This document shows positions 23,518-34,889 of a stretch of 64,000 nucleotides of DNA, in pieces. The notes beneath the pieces are model-generated. The model searched no databases and was not told the DNA's origin. It was given only the letters and a program-made list of their open reading frames with translations. The stretch lies in the NCBI RefSeq assembly GCF_003265705.1, contig NW_020312848.1, positions 57,499,737 to 57,563,736 on the forward strand. Direction: 5' to 3'. The position numbers and the translations under genes are program-made. The DNA comes from Callorhinus ursinus. Taxonomy: Eukaryota > Chordata > Mammalia > Carnivora > Otariidae. Each line of letters opens with the position of its first letter. The stretch's first letter is position 1.

Positions 23518-23994
23518 TTTTTCTTTTACATGTTTCCAATGAGTATTTATTATTAGTTAAACCATGATTCAGGATCCCAAGGTGGGGATCACCATGCACA
23601 CAGGCCTCCCTTCACCACCCTGGGAGAAGAATGGATGACAAAGGAGCGGTGGGTGGAGCCAGTTCAGATCTTCCCAGGAAACATGCCTTTTGTGCTGCAG
23701 TTGTCCCGGGCTGAATCCCAGGATATGGGGCAGAGGGACTTGTACGCATGCCAGTACTATTTGCACCTGGAGACATCAGCCCCTTTGGCAGTCATTGCCT
23801 TCCCACAGCAGTGGAAATCCACTTAGTTCTACCAGCAGTTCCTAGTCTGGTTCTGGTTGGGAAAGCAGTTGTCAAAAGGGACAGTCTGGTAGTTCTGGTA
23901 GGTCTTGATTTCTTCTGCCATGATGCTGACTCCTAAAGACATCCCTGAAGTAGCTCACAGCTCAATGTGACCTCCGTACAGACACCAGAGTCAC
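23518..23994 (-). pseudogene. COX6B1: processed pseudogene of cytochrome c oxidase subunit 6B
   Basis: The minus strand starts at ATG 23919-23921 and reads [18 protein letters not shown], then [11 protein letters not shown], ending at FPGKI and a stop at 23664-23666. That gives 85 codons against 86 in the family; one codon is missing near residue 8. COX6B is the intermembrane-space CHCH-fold subunit of complex IV. Both Cys pairs (CX9C and CX10C) are still present, but three in-frame stops (two just after the first Cys and one after the third) kill it. There are no introns. An AATAAA signal (23546-23551) and an A-rich tail lie downstream, and CACC(A/C)AATATTTCT-like repeats flank it (about 23505 and 23992). 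These mark an mRNA retrocopy. The parent could be COX6B1 or its paralogue COX6B2; COX6B1 fits better. Confidence 0.93.
23546..23551 (-). promoter_or_regulatory. polyadenylation signal of the COX6B retrocopy
   Basis: AATAAA on the minus strand, about 20 bases before the A-rich tail. It was carried over from the parental mRNA and is not evidence of current expression. Confidence 0.8.
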
Positions 23995-24007
23995 CACTAA
24001 TATTTCT

Positions 24008-25515
24008 GAAATCTTTCCTGACAATATCTCCTGAGATGCCAACCCAGACTAGGAAGTTCCTTGCTCCTTCTCCTTCATTCATATCTTGAGACACCACCAA
24101 AACCAAGAAGAGGTTGAAGTATCTGTCAAATCATGGTTAAAACTCTGAGGAAGTTTCAAAATTATATATATATTTGAATAACTTGACAGGTAAGTTATAA
24201 TTAAGGCAAGTACAATTTCTTTGAATAAGGTAATTTTTTTGAAATCACATAAGGGATAGTGGTAGCTTATATAAGGGTAATAATGTTGAAGTGTCAAAAG
24301 TAAAAGATTCAGAGTCAAGGAGATAGGGTCAACAAGATATGGTGATTGGATGTGATATAAGCTGAAAGATACAAAAAAGTTAAGGGTGACCCCGGTTTCT
24401 GGCTGGAGCAACCAGGTGGAGAGAAGGGTCATTCATAAATTTAGAAAACACACATTCTGGTGAGGGCAGAATGTTATAGAGTGGCAGGTATACTTATAGC
24501 AAAAGCAGCACTGTGGAAACTAGAATGTCGTATGTCCTACCCACTTTTTTTGACTACTTGATCAGAATTTGTTCTGGGTTGATCAATGTGACATGTGTCT
24601 TTTATAGGAAGTAGCACCAATTTTCCAAATTGCTTTTCCTACTAAGTTTTGTTTAATTCTTCAGATTTGGAGTTCATATGCCATAAAAAGTGTGTGTGTA
24701 TACACACACACACATACACGCTATACTTTAACATGGGTTAAATTATATTATATTGTTTATTGTTGTATATTTGTATATAATTGTATAGAAGATTATTTTA
24801 TAAATTAAAATAATTTATGTCCCATGTCTAAACACAGAGCCTGGTAAAAACAGAAAGCAGTTAATATATATAAATTCATATTTTTATCATGGTGGTTGTA
24901 ATAAGAAAAGATATCATAAGAAGTGACATTCAGTCATTTATTCACTAGATCCACAGTTATCAGAAAGTTGAAATCCATGATAGAGAAGTCAGTGTTCCTG
25001 TATGTAATTTGTCTCAATTCATTATCTATTAGACTAACAGTAATTTCACAGTATTGGCTGCTCTTTAAAAAATCCCTTTATTTCATTTTGAAAGCCTCAT
25101 TTAAAAGTAAAATCACCAGTTGGAATCTATGTTGATTATAAAAATCAAGAGTATGGTATTTAATGTGGGCAACTCCAAACTGGTAAATTTCATGTTTTAC
25201 ATCCTAAAAAGGCTTAATTCTTACCTAGATGTATTGTATATAATGCCAAGATATGTTTAATTGAAATAGTGCCTACCATAGATGGAATTTAAGGAAAGTG
25301 GCAGCTGTGGGAGTAAGGAAAAAACAGTTGATAACAGAATGTTTAAAGATAAAGGACTAAAGCATGGGACCCATAATGTCTTCTCTTCATTTTTACTTGT
25401 TTGTTTTGTGGTAAAGATTTTGAAAAATAAATATTTTCTTTTTGTAGGAAGGGGTCATTCAGTGTATCCCAGATCCCAGAAGTTTTCAATTCTGCCTTGC
25501 ATATTAACATCAATT
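24008..25515. other. mostly single-copy DNA with an ancient repeat fragment
   Basis: About 24270-24480 resembles the unassigned ancient repeat at 18.2-19.4 kb (for example the TTAAGGGTGACCCCGGTTTC stretch). A perfect 20-bp palindrome, TGTGTGTGTATACACACACA, lies at 24691-24710 within a TG/CA run. The 117-codon open frame on the minus strand at 24079-24432 covers the repeat and has no domain. Confidence 0.45.
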
Positions 25516-25525
25516 TAGGAATTAT

Positions 25526-25678
25526 ATTATTATTATTATTATTATTACTATTATTTTAAAGTAGGTTCCCTGCCTGGTGTAAAGCCAAATTCTGGGCATG
25601 AACTTACCACCCTGAAATCAAGACCTGAGCTGAGACCAAGAGTCAGACACTTAATTGAATGAGCCACTCAGGCACCCC
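25526..25678 (-). mobile_element. old Can-SINE with (TTA)n tail
   Basis: An antisense, shortened SINEC whose tail has become an ATT trinucleotide run (25526-25555). TAGGAATTAT flanks it at 25516-25525 and 25679-25688. Confidence 0.92.
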
Positions 25679-25950
25679 TAGGAATTATTTTTAAAATGAC
25701 CATGCCTGGCTCATGCCCCATATCAATTTAATGAAGAATTAGGAGACCAGACACTGGTATATTTAAAAATTCCCTAGGCATTTCCAATGGATGGTCAGGG
25801 AAAGAAACTACTGAAATATTCATTACATAAACATGACAAGCTAGTAATCTAAAAGGAAAAAAAAATGGTACAGAATAGAAAAACATGTAGCAAGCCATAT
25901 TAGCCCATTTTTTGCAGTTTTCAAAAGTCTCTATTAAAAATCAATGTGTA

Positions 25951-26126
25951 GGAGCACCTGGGTGGCTCAGTCAGTTAAGTCCAACTCTTGATTTCGGCTC
26001 AGGTTATGATCTCAGGGTTGTGATATTAAGCCCCACCTTGGGCTCTGTGCTGGGCATGGAGCCTACTTGGGATTCTCTCTATTCCTTTCCCTCTGCCCCC
26101 ACCCCTCTCAAAAAAAAAAAAAAAAA
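25951..26126 (+). mobile_element. Can-SINE
   Basis: Head GGAGCACCTGGGTGGCTCAG, with a CT-rich middle and a 17-base poly-A (26110-26126). Weak duplications TCAATGTG and CTATGTG flank it. It explains most of a 116-codon open frame at 25912-26262, which is not a gene. Confidence 0.92.
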
Positions 26127-26332
26127 CTATGTGAAAACAATTAAAATTGGTGAATGTACTGTATTGAATGAGATTCTAGCAGGAGAGTCAATACATGCAC
26201 TAGATGCTACCTATATTCTGTTAAGTCACACTTGTGATGTGGAATATGTAATATGCAAGTAGTATGTAAATAAAAGTAAAATGGATGATTTAATCATATT
26301 CATTATCAAAAGTTCTACTTTGCTTTTGTCTT

Positions 26333-26533
26333 TTTTTTAAGATTTTATTTATTTATTTGACAGAGAGAGAGAGAGAGAGAGAGAGAACAAGCAGGAGGAG
26401 CAACAGAGGGAGAGGGAGAAGCAGGCTCCCCATCTGAGCAGGGAGCCTGATGCAGGACTCGATCCCAGGACCCTGGGATCATGACCTGAGCTGAAGGCAG
26501 ACACTTAACCAACTGAGTCACCTGGGTGCCCCG
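26333..26533 (-). mobile_element. Can-SINE, antisense
   Basis: SINEC with a GA run and the head GGGGCACCCAGGTGACTCAG on the minus strand. The duplication TGCTTTTGTCTT is exact at 26321-26332 and 26534-26545. Confidence 0.96.
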
Positions 26534-26545
26534 TGCTTTTGTCTT

Positions 26546-29544
26546 CTGAAAATTAACAGTAAGTCTTTTTTTAATCTCAGGATTTAGATGGGCATTTTAT
26601 TATTTTCATATATATACATATATATGTTTGTATATATATTAAATTATGCTAAATATAAAATTTGAATTAAATAAAACATATATATTGATTCCAGTATATT
26701 AGATCTTTATATGCAATAAAATCTCACTGATTATAAGGATAATCCAAATTAAGATAGGCACAATGTACTTTATTTCAAGAACAGGTAGCACATAGGAAAC
26801 AATGTTCTAAATGCTAAATATTACACACCTGAAATTCATTTGATTCTGATGTAGAAAATAATCACTTACAATGAATGCTACTAAAAAAACTAAGCTAAAA
26901 TCCTCACAATAGTGCATTCATTCTCATTCACTAAACAGTTGTGCTATTTTCTGTGTTTTACGTTTTTAGTTTTATCACTACATGAATAATTCAAAGGAAA
27001 ACTTTTGCAGTCTGGATTAAGTTATCATAAATTCTGAATAATGGTAATTTAACTCTACAGAAGTACTAGAAGGTTCATTTTAAAGATTTCATTAATATCT
27101 TAGAAAACGAAAGTAAAGGTATCATTCCACATATAAGAGATATGTTAATTAAATTATTTTTAAAAATATATGTGCAACACAATTAACAATGTCGTCACTA
27201 GATAGCCTGCTTTCTATAAGTCTAACTTAAATTCTCACTAATATGATGTCAATAATTTTAAATAAGGATGTACAAATATTGATATTTAGGATGATGCTTT
27301 TAAAAACTCTCATTTGTCATGTGAAATTCAGACTTATTGGACCTTACAAAGGCCATATGGAAATTAGAACTGTGAGTGGGAGCTGAACCATGGATAGTGA
27401 AATTCACGTTATCAATACATAAATTTTCCAAATAGACCTCATTCTACTCTATTTTCAGAGAGCCTAGTATTTATTTTGGCAACAAGTAAGGCTGCAATTG
27501 GAAGTAGGGTTGGAATTTGAGTTAAAACTTTTAAAACATTTGAAACAGCCTATACAGTAAATCATAATACAGATCATCCATTTCCATTTATACACAAAGA
27601 TAAAAGACTCCCCTGTAGGCCCCCATGAGAATATTCTTTCCTATCAAAATAAGTACATTGACCTCATAAATTCAGTATGCCATGATGTTTAAAAAATGTT
27701 TGGGTGACATAAATTGCTCTTGTACACTTTACAAGTGGTTTTATTTATACTACCGACTTCCACACTTACAATGGATTTGCAGAATTAATCAAATGCCGGC
27801 ACAAACTCAGAAACTTTCAATTATGTATTTCAAAAATATATATATTCATTGGTTGCATTCAGATCATATCTTGCAATTGTGTTAATTCATAGACAATTTT
27901 AAAATCACGGAGCTAACTTGGAAGATTGTCTTTGGAAAGAATCTGCAAAGTGTCTATTTCCTCAAAAATACTCTTTATAAGCATTCTTTTTCCTTCTTTA
28001 TGCAGTTTGGACCAAGCAAGGTCAGTTAGTGAGGAAATAACATTATTTAAAAATAAATCTCCATCAGACCCTGGAGCTGTCCCTTGGGTAAACATTATGG
28101 GAAATGAATTAATGTTTTGCAGGTTGTAGCTTCAAACTCTCTGTTTTAATATTGCTCATATGCTATTGGCTATGTGAAGTGGAGTTAATATTCTTTAATA
28201 CAGTATTTTATGTGCTATCCTAGGGGTTCTTTGTCTTGCCTTTCATTTACTACACTAGTACATTATTTGGCTGCATGTAAGAACCTGGACATTATTCCAT
28301 CGTTCAGTTTCAGTTGCCAAAATACTTTTGATTGATACAACTTTCAGAAAAATTAGGCCATAAAAAACAATGTGTTTAGTAGAATATTTGTGTCATTAAA
28401 ATTTTCAGTACAAGTCCTAAAAACTAGAGGTCTCAGCCCTCTCTCACCCTTTAATGTGCTTCTGCGTGACTATTAAATACAAACTGTGTATGAATACTTC
28501 ATTCATCCTTCAAGAAACACATTGAGTCTGAAGTTATTTAATGCTACCATATAAATTTCTATATAGGTATTTTCAGTTGCAACCTGAAGTGTATAAAATA
28601 ATGGAGCAGAGCTAACAGCTTAATTTAGTGCCTTCCTCCAGAAACATCTCTGCTTCTAGCAGGAAAAATAAATAAAACAATAATAGAAAAGAGAAAAGGA
28701 AATTCTACATCTCTGTGAACTTCTACCAGTAAAATGACTGATTTACCATATAAAACAAAGTTCAGATAAATAAAATGCCAAAATAATCATACAATAATAT
28801 CTCAGATGTTTTCTTGATGATATTTTATGCAAAATATTTTTTTGACAAGACCTGGTCTTGCCCTTAGAGTAGATTATAAAGGCAAAGGGAGTAAGAGTTA
28901 CTGGTACAGCACCAGGAACAAAATAATTTCATTCTTAATTCATGAATCCGTGGAGAAATTCACAAGTGATGATATGCATGTTTCTTAGACTTCATGTTGT
29001 AGATAATAATACTTTGAGTTGATCTCTTTGTCTTTAAAATAAAGACACTCACATAAGGAGTTGGTACTGGATTTTTATGAGTCTTATAAAAATAGGTGAT
29101 ATAACGTAAGCAATGAGAAGACTCCTTCCATTAATGCAGGTTAGAATCAAAGAGGTTTCAGAAGACTAAGCATAGGCAGCCTCTTCCCATCCCCTCTGGG
29201 AAAACATTAAAGATCAAAATATGCTATAAGCTAATAACATGTATTCCTCCAGTGATCCCTTGAGAAGGACAGCATTTGGACCTGGAGAGCTTTGCAACAG
29301 AAGGTTGTCTTTCTAACAATGGTGACTTTGTCCTTCCCAAAGGACGTCCAAAACAGCAAGTATTCCCTAATAGATATGAAGAGTTTCACCTAAGACTAAG
29401 AACATCACTAAATTGAAGAAAACATTACTCAATAAGTTAATTATTCAAAACTCTTTTCTATCCTGAATACAACCTATTGTCTTTGTCAAAATTACACAGT
29501 TTCAGAAGATGAAAAGTAAGATAATTCATTCAATGAATTTTAAG
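26546..29544. other. 3 kb of single-copy AT-rich DNA
   Basis: No gene or interspersed repeat recognised. The TA/TG-rich tract at about 26609-26645 is degenerate. Overlapping open frames near 27.9-28.1 kb on both strands have no domain features. Confidence 0.5.
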
Positions 29545-30021
29545 TTTTAATTTTCTTTCTTTTTCTTTTTTTTGTTTTTTTATTATGTTATGTTAATCAC
29601 CATACATTACATCATTAGTTTTTGAAAGTTTTGATGTAGCGTTCCATGATTCATTGTTTGCATATAACACCCAGTGCTCCATGCAGTATGTGCCCTCCTT
29701 AATACCCATCACCAGGCTAACCCATCCCCCCACCTCCTCCCCTCTAGAACTCTCAGTTTGTTTCTCAGAGTTCATAGTCTCTCATGGTTCGTCTCCCCCT
29801 CTGATTTCCCCCCCTTCATTCTTCCCTTCCTGCTATTTTCTTCTTCTTTTTTTTTAACTAATAATGTATTATTTGTTTCAGAGGTACAGGTCTGTGATTC
29901 AACAGTCTTACATGATTCACAGCGCTCATCATAGCACATACCTTCCCCAATGTCTATCACCCAGCCACCCCATCCCTCCCAGCCCCCACCACTCCAGCAA
30001 CCCTCAGTTTGTTTCCTGAGA

Positions 30022-30164
30022 TTAAGAATTCCTCATATCAGTGAGGTCATATGCTACATGTCTTTCTCTGATTGACTTATTTTGCTCAGCATAATACCCT
30101 CCAGTTCTACCCACGTTATTGCAAATGGCAAGATTCCATTCCTTTTGATGGCTGCATAATATTC

Positions 30165-30219
<55 letters not shown>

Positions 30220-30537
30220 CCACATCTTCTTTATCCATTCATCTGTTGATGGACATCTTGGCTCTTTCCATAGTTTGGCTATTGTGGACATTGCTGCTAT
30301 AAACATCGGGGTGTGCGTACTCCTTCGGATCCCTACATTTGTATCTTTGGGGTAAATACCCAGTAGTGCAAATGCTGGGTTGTATGGTAGCTCCATTTTC
30401 AACTTTTTGAGGAACCTCCATACTGTTTTCCAGAGTGGCTGCACCAGCTTGCATTCCCACCAACAGTGTAGGAGGGTTCCCCTTTCTCCACATCCCTGCC
30501 AACATCTGTCGTTTCCTGACTTGTTAATTTTAGCCAT
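30022..30537 (-). pseudogene. open C-terminal fragment of L1 ORF2 with Thr-His repeat
   Basis: This 171-codon open frame encodes the ORF2p C-terminal region. It has an intact C-X3-C-X7-H-X4-C cysteine motif ([18 protein letters not shown] near the start) followed by the LELPYNPA-like stretch ([18 protein letters not shown]). A (GT)25 tract is read in frame as about nine Thr-His pairs. There is no endonuclease or reverse transcriptase domain, because the element is truncated. It is a fossil and not a gene. Confidence 0.9.
30167..30216. repeat. (GT)25 microsatellite in L1 ORF2
   Basis: A pure GT tract at the same homologous L1 position as the tracts at 1094-1126 and 20529-20549. Its reading as Thr-His on the minus strand keeps the frame open. 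Confidence 0.97.
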
Positions 30538-30566
30538 TCTGACTGGCTAAAATTTTCTTTCTTTTT

Positions 30567-30773
30567 AAAAAAAGATTTATTTATTTATTTGAGTGAAAGA
30601 GAGAGCAAGCGCAAGAGTGGGGGTGGGGAAGAGGGACAGAAGGAAAGAATTTCAAGCTGGCTCCCTGCTGAGCGTGGAGACCTACAAGGGGCTTAATCCC
30701 ACAACCTTGAGATCATGACCTGAGCCAAAATCAAGAGCTGGACACTTAACTGACTGAGCTACACAGGTGCTCC
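30567..30773 (-). mobile_element. Can-SINE, antisense
   Basis: SINEC on the minus strand with an AAAAAAAGATTTATTTATTT-type tail. Its duplication TTAAATTTTCTTT lies at 30774-30786. The left copy, at 30548-30566, is shared with the neighbouring L1. Confidence 0.93.
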
Positions 30774-31094
30774 TTAAATTTTCTTTATCTTCTGCTCTGG
30801 AATCAATGTTTTCTATGTATTGTTGAGCTAAGTGGAAATTAAATCCATTTTTACAACATATTTTCTCAGATTTTATCCAAAGAGTAAAGCTAACCTCTAT
30901 AGATATATACATTTATAAAACAATAACAGACATAAAGAATCAATTTTGAAATATTTTTATATGGGTTTTTCTTAAAGATTTAAACCAAATATGTAAATGG
31001 TTTCTTGATTTTTCTTTAATGTGAGAATTTTTTATGATTCTTGGTTAACAAAGAATTCTCAGTTCCAAATCTTAGTCCATTCTGCTATTTCTAT

Positions 31095-31650
31095 TTTTTT
31101 AAATTAAGGTATACAAAAAAAAAAGGACACAAAGTGTATAACTCAGTGTGATGTATAATTACTTCCCAACATACTAGAAGGATCCATTGTGCCCCTTCCC
31201 AATCATAGGTCCCAGAGAAAACAACTTTCTGATTCCTTTCCTTATAGATTAGTTTTGTCTTTTTAATTTCTTATAAATGGAATCATACAGATGCAATCTT
31301 TGTGTGGCTTCTTTTGTTCATCATTATGACTGTGAGTTTCATCCATGATTTGCATGTAGCAGCAATTACTCTTTTTTGTTGGTGCATAATGTTCAACTGC
31401 ATGAATGTACCACAATTTATGTATCCATTTTGCTGTAGATAGGCAATTGGGTTGTTTTCAATCTGGACAATGAGGAATAAAGCTGTTATAAACTTTCTTG
31501 TACATATCCTTTAGTAGACATACATATTCAATTATCTTGAGTATATAACTAGGGTTGGAATTTCTGAGTCACAGGATAGGAACATATTTTTTAGTAGCCA
31601 TTGCCAAAAAGTTATCCAAAATGGTTATAATTTCTGGCTATTTTTAAAAT
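31095..31650 (-). mobile_element. old L1 3' UTR (L1M type)
   Basis: Typical ancient L1 3' UTR text on the minus strand, for example CTTATAAATGGAATCATACA, TGTACCACAATTTATGTATC and GGTTGTTTTCAATCTGG on the plus strand. It is strongly diverged, with no clear duplications. Confidence 0.85.
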
Positions 31651-33589
31651 TTGCTAGTTTTGCAGGATGGCTGTCTCTCAGACAGGGTTACACAGTTGTC
31701 CACATTAAAGACACGTGAGAAAGACTTGTTTCTCAGGGTCCAGAGACAATCAACATTAACCCCTCCTGCAGGGTTATATGGCTTCAAGTCATTGGACATT
31801 CAGAGTCCTGTGTGCCATTGGGAAAAAGGATCCAATATAGACAAAAATGTTGGTCTATGTCAAAACTTTGTAGATGTCAAGGACTAGATACGTCCTCTTA
31901 CTGAAAATGAGGGGGTAGCAAATATAATGCTGCTTTGATAAACTCTAGCCATGAACTGAAATTCTGAGAAAGGGTAAAATAAAATAATTTTCCTTTATGT
32001 TTCCTTTTTGCTATATTACTGTTATGGACATACTGAATAAGAAATTTATAAGACATTAAGAAGATATTTTATGTATTTTGATAAGGCATCTCATGTTTGT
32101 TATAGATAAGCTTTAGTGACTTTCTACATCAAAGTAGTGCATATTAGGAGTAGAGGTCATATATGATGTACTGAATTGAGAAATTATTTAGAAAAACTGG
32201 ATCTAGTTACAAAATACATGCAGAGGTTGATGGAGCAGTCAGTGGAATCAGTTTGGAATATGGCATTTGACTATTCTTGACAATGTTCAGGTGGTTTTAT
32301 AACACCTGAACATTGAACAGGTTTGTTTTATAACAAACAAACACATTAAAAGTCACACAAATATAATGAGGGAGCCTCCACTAGCTGTGCCATAAGTGTT
32401 TGTGAGGTGTTTGCAAGATGCATAATAATAATGCTCTTTTTAAATCTAAAATTTCTTTTTAAGCCAGTGTTTTATACTTTTCTTTGCAATAACTGCCAGA
32501 TTTGTCAGTATTGCTTGTAAATAATTGTGTTAATTTTTTTACTGTAGTATAGATTCTATTTACAAAATGTTTGTTTATAAAGTTTTATGAATTTTTACAG
32601 TGAAGTGCTTACACTTCTTTAATAAAGAACCATATGTTTAAAAATGTCATTTTAGCAATGCAATATTAACCTTTTAAGTTATAAACCAAGGTCCTTTATT
32701 AGTTCCTAAAAAGCCGGTGTTATTATCCAATGACAATTGGGGATTGCCTTATTATTTTGATGTGATTTTAAAAGACAAGTCCAAATACTAGTCATCACCT
32801 GTATCTTTCCCCTTGCCTCTACTTTAGGCCACATATTGAACGGTTAATAATATACCCCGTTACTTATAGACAGATCAATTCAGCAAATATGTATTGAATT
32901 CCTGACATATCCTTGGGAAGGTTCTAGAGAAAATAAATATGAACTGGGTCAACTACACATATTCCTTATGTTTATAAATATTTTTGTTTTATATAATATA
33001 AAAGTTCTCTTTAGTTTTTTTAAATTGAGAACAATATTGTTTATGACATTGACTATTTTTTAAAAATCTAAGTCAATCTTCTTGTAGAATGTTCCAAAAT
33101 CTGGATCTGTCAGATTGTTTCTTCATGATGTCCCTTATGATGAAGATATATTTCTTTTGAATGGGATGGTCAGTCTAGAAGTTTGAATATATTCAGTTTA
33201 AACATCTTAGCAAACATACTTCTTAGTGAACTTATTGCACACAATGGACAGATTGCCTCACAGATCCCATCATTTTTAAAGGAACCTTGTGAGGTGATAT
33301 TTTGAGTCCATTTGACTTTCCTGTTCCTAAGCAACTTTTCACCCAATGGTTTGATTCCCATTTATGAATGAGACCAGAATCATTTATGACCTAACACAAA
33401 GGACAATGAAAGTGAGATGTTAACCTGTCTCAAACTTAGTAACTTCAAGGATACAATCATTTAAGAGGTTAATACAGATAAAGCAGAAAGAGGTTTAGCA
33501 ATGTCCCCAGGACATTTTTCTCTCATAGTGGGCATATATCTCTAACATAGAATTAGAGATGAAGTCTAAGTCAAATTTGTGAGTCAACT
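31651..33589. other. single-copy DNA
   Basis: No repeat family or gene recognised. The 78-codon open frame at 31651-31887 has no domain features. Two nested hairpins lie at 32281-32338 (see findings). About 32870-32940 (TCAGCAAATATGTATTGAAT) resembles the start of the unassigned ancient repeat. Confidence 0.5.
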
Positions 33590-34340
33590 TACATTGTGAG
33601 AATGTTTAGGTCTTAAAACAGCAATTCATATCCAGATGGTTATAGATCTTACATGACATTTTCCAGAAAGCCATGCTTCCTGATTCCATAGATTCTCATT
33701 TTGTTTATCATCAGCTCCTATAGGGACATTTTGATAAGAGCATTCCACAGAAAAAAACTCTTCTCCTAGCAAATAGCATTAGTCTATTTATCAGAAAATC
33801 TAGTTATTATCAAAAGAGAACTGAATCACTAACCAGCTGCTTTAACTCCTTCCTCCCCAAATTATAATACTAATTAATGTTTGTAAAATAGTGATTCTCT
33901 GATTCCTTCATTTCATTATCTCTCCTTTCTCTTTTTAAATACCAGTATGGATATATGAGTATTTTTAATCAAACAAATCAGAATCACTTATAATCTTCTT
34001 TTTTTTAATGTTCAAGTTGTCACAAATTTGACTACTAGAAGACTCAAACTTTTTCTTTGTCTTTTTGGCATGATCTTATTTGTATTTGAGCACTTTCTTA
34101 CTTTCTGCCACGAGATGTCCCAAACTCACCTTTTTCTTTCCTAGTCCCAGATAGACTCTAACATTTCTCCAAGGAGCCTCAATCTTTGCGTGCAAAAGAT
34201 TTATGTACTGGATGGTAGTGGGGTGACATTGCATCTGAGCACTGCCCAGCAGACAGAGCTAAGTAATCTGTATTTATATTTGTATCTTTATATTGTATCA
34301 TGAGATTATGCTGAAAATTCACATTTAAATTTAATAGAAT
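33590..34340 (-). mobile_element. ancient L1-like 3' UTR
   Basis: Segments such as ACCAGTATGGATATATGAGT, GAGCACTTTCTTACTTTCTG and TTTCTCCAAGGAGCCTCAAT resemble a very old L1M-type 3' region read in reverse. The divergence is high and the subfamily is uncertain. Confidence 0.5.
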
Positions 34341-34646
34341 AGATTTTAAAAACCTTTTAAATGTTACATGAATATCCCTATTCTCTTGTAAAAATCTTTG
34401 TTCCTGATAATATTAAATATTTACATGTATGCTTTATACAATCAAATATATAGAGTAGTTTCAGAGTTACAATAAATACATTGTTAACAAATTTACTAAG
34501 TACAATTAATTCCTTTGCAGGTTTTACATCCTTAGAATATATTCATAAAATACTTAGAATCAAGTTACTGTGTTCAAAGATCACTTGAGTAATTCTTTTT
34601 TTGTAAATTTAGGTTGACAAATTGATATGCATTTAGTTTCATAAAT

Positions 34647-34664
34647 ACACACACACACACACAC
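34647..34664. repeat. short (CA)n
   Basis: A nine-unit CA run next to the tail of the following SINE. Confidence 0.9.
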
Positions 34665-34673
34665 ATGTATATA

Positions 34674-34869
34674 TAAGATTTATTTATTCATTTTGAGAGA
34701 GAGAGTTCATGAGAGCACAGGCAGGGAGGGGTGGAGGGAGAGAGAGTCTTAAGTAGACTTGATGCTGAGTGTGAAGCCCGAAACAGGGCTTGATCTCAGG
34801 ACTCTGAGATCACGACCTGAGCCAAAACTAAGAGTTGGAGGCTTAACTGACTGTGCCACCCAGGTGCCC
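34674..34869 (-). mobile_element. Can-SINE, antisense, older
   Basis: The SINEC head GGGGCACCTGGGTGGCACAG is on the minus strand, and its A-rich tail abuts the CA run. The flanking duplications are unclear. It sits at the downstream edge of the ERV-L pol segment. Confidence 0.9.
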
Positions 34870-34889
34870 CTACATATTTTTTGAATTCA

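Larger units (their letters stand above)
29565..30547 (-). mobile_element. recent 5'-truncated L1
   Basis: L1 3' UTR plus the end of ORF2 on the minus strand. The target sequence AATTTTCTTTCTTTTT is found at 29549-29564 and again at 30551-30566. The 3' UTR (29585-29850) is the same type as the fragment at 6073-6227. The second copy of the target is also the left duplication of the SINE that follows. The L1 therefore seems to have inserted into the flank of an existing SINE. Confidence 0.95.

Noticed and set aside
24079..24432. 117-codon minus-strand frame with hydrophobic stretches
   Set aside because: AT-rich composition, coincidence with an ancient repeat fragment, and no start context or domain.
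25912..26262. 116-codon plus-strand frame
   Set aside because: Its central part is a Can-SINE and poly-A (Lys run); the rest has no domain.
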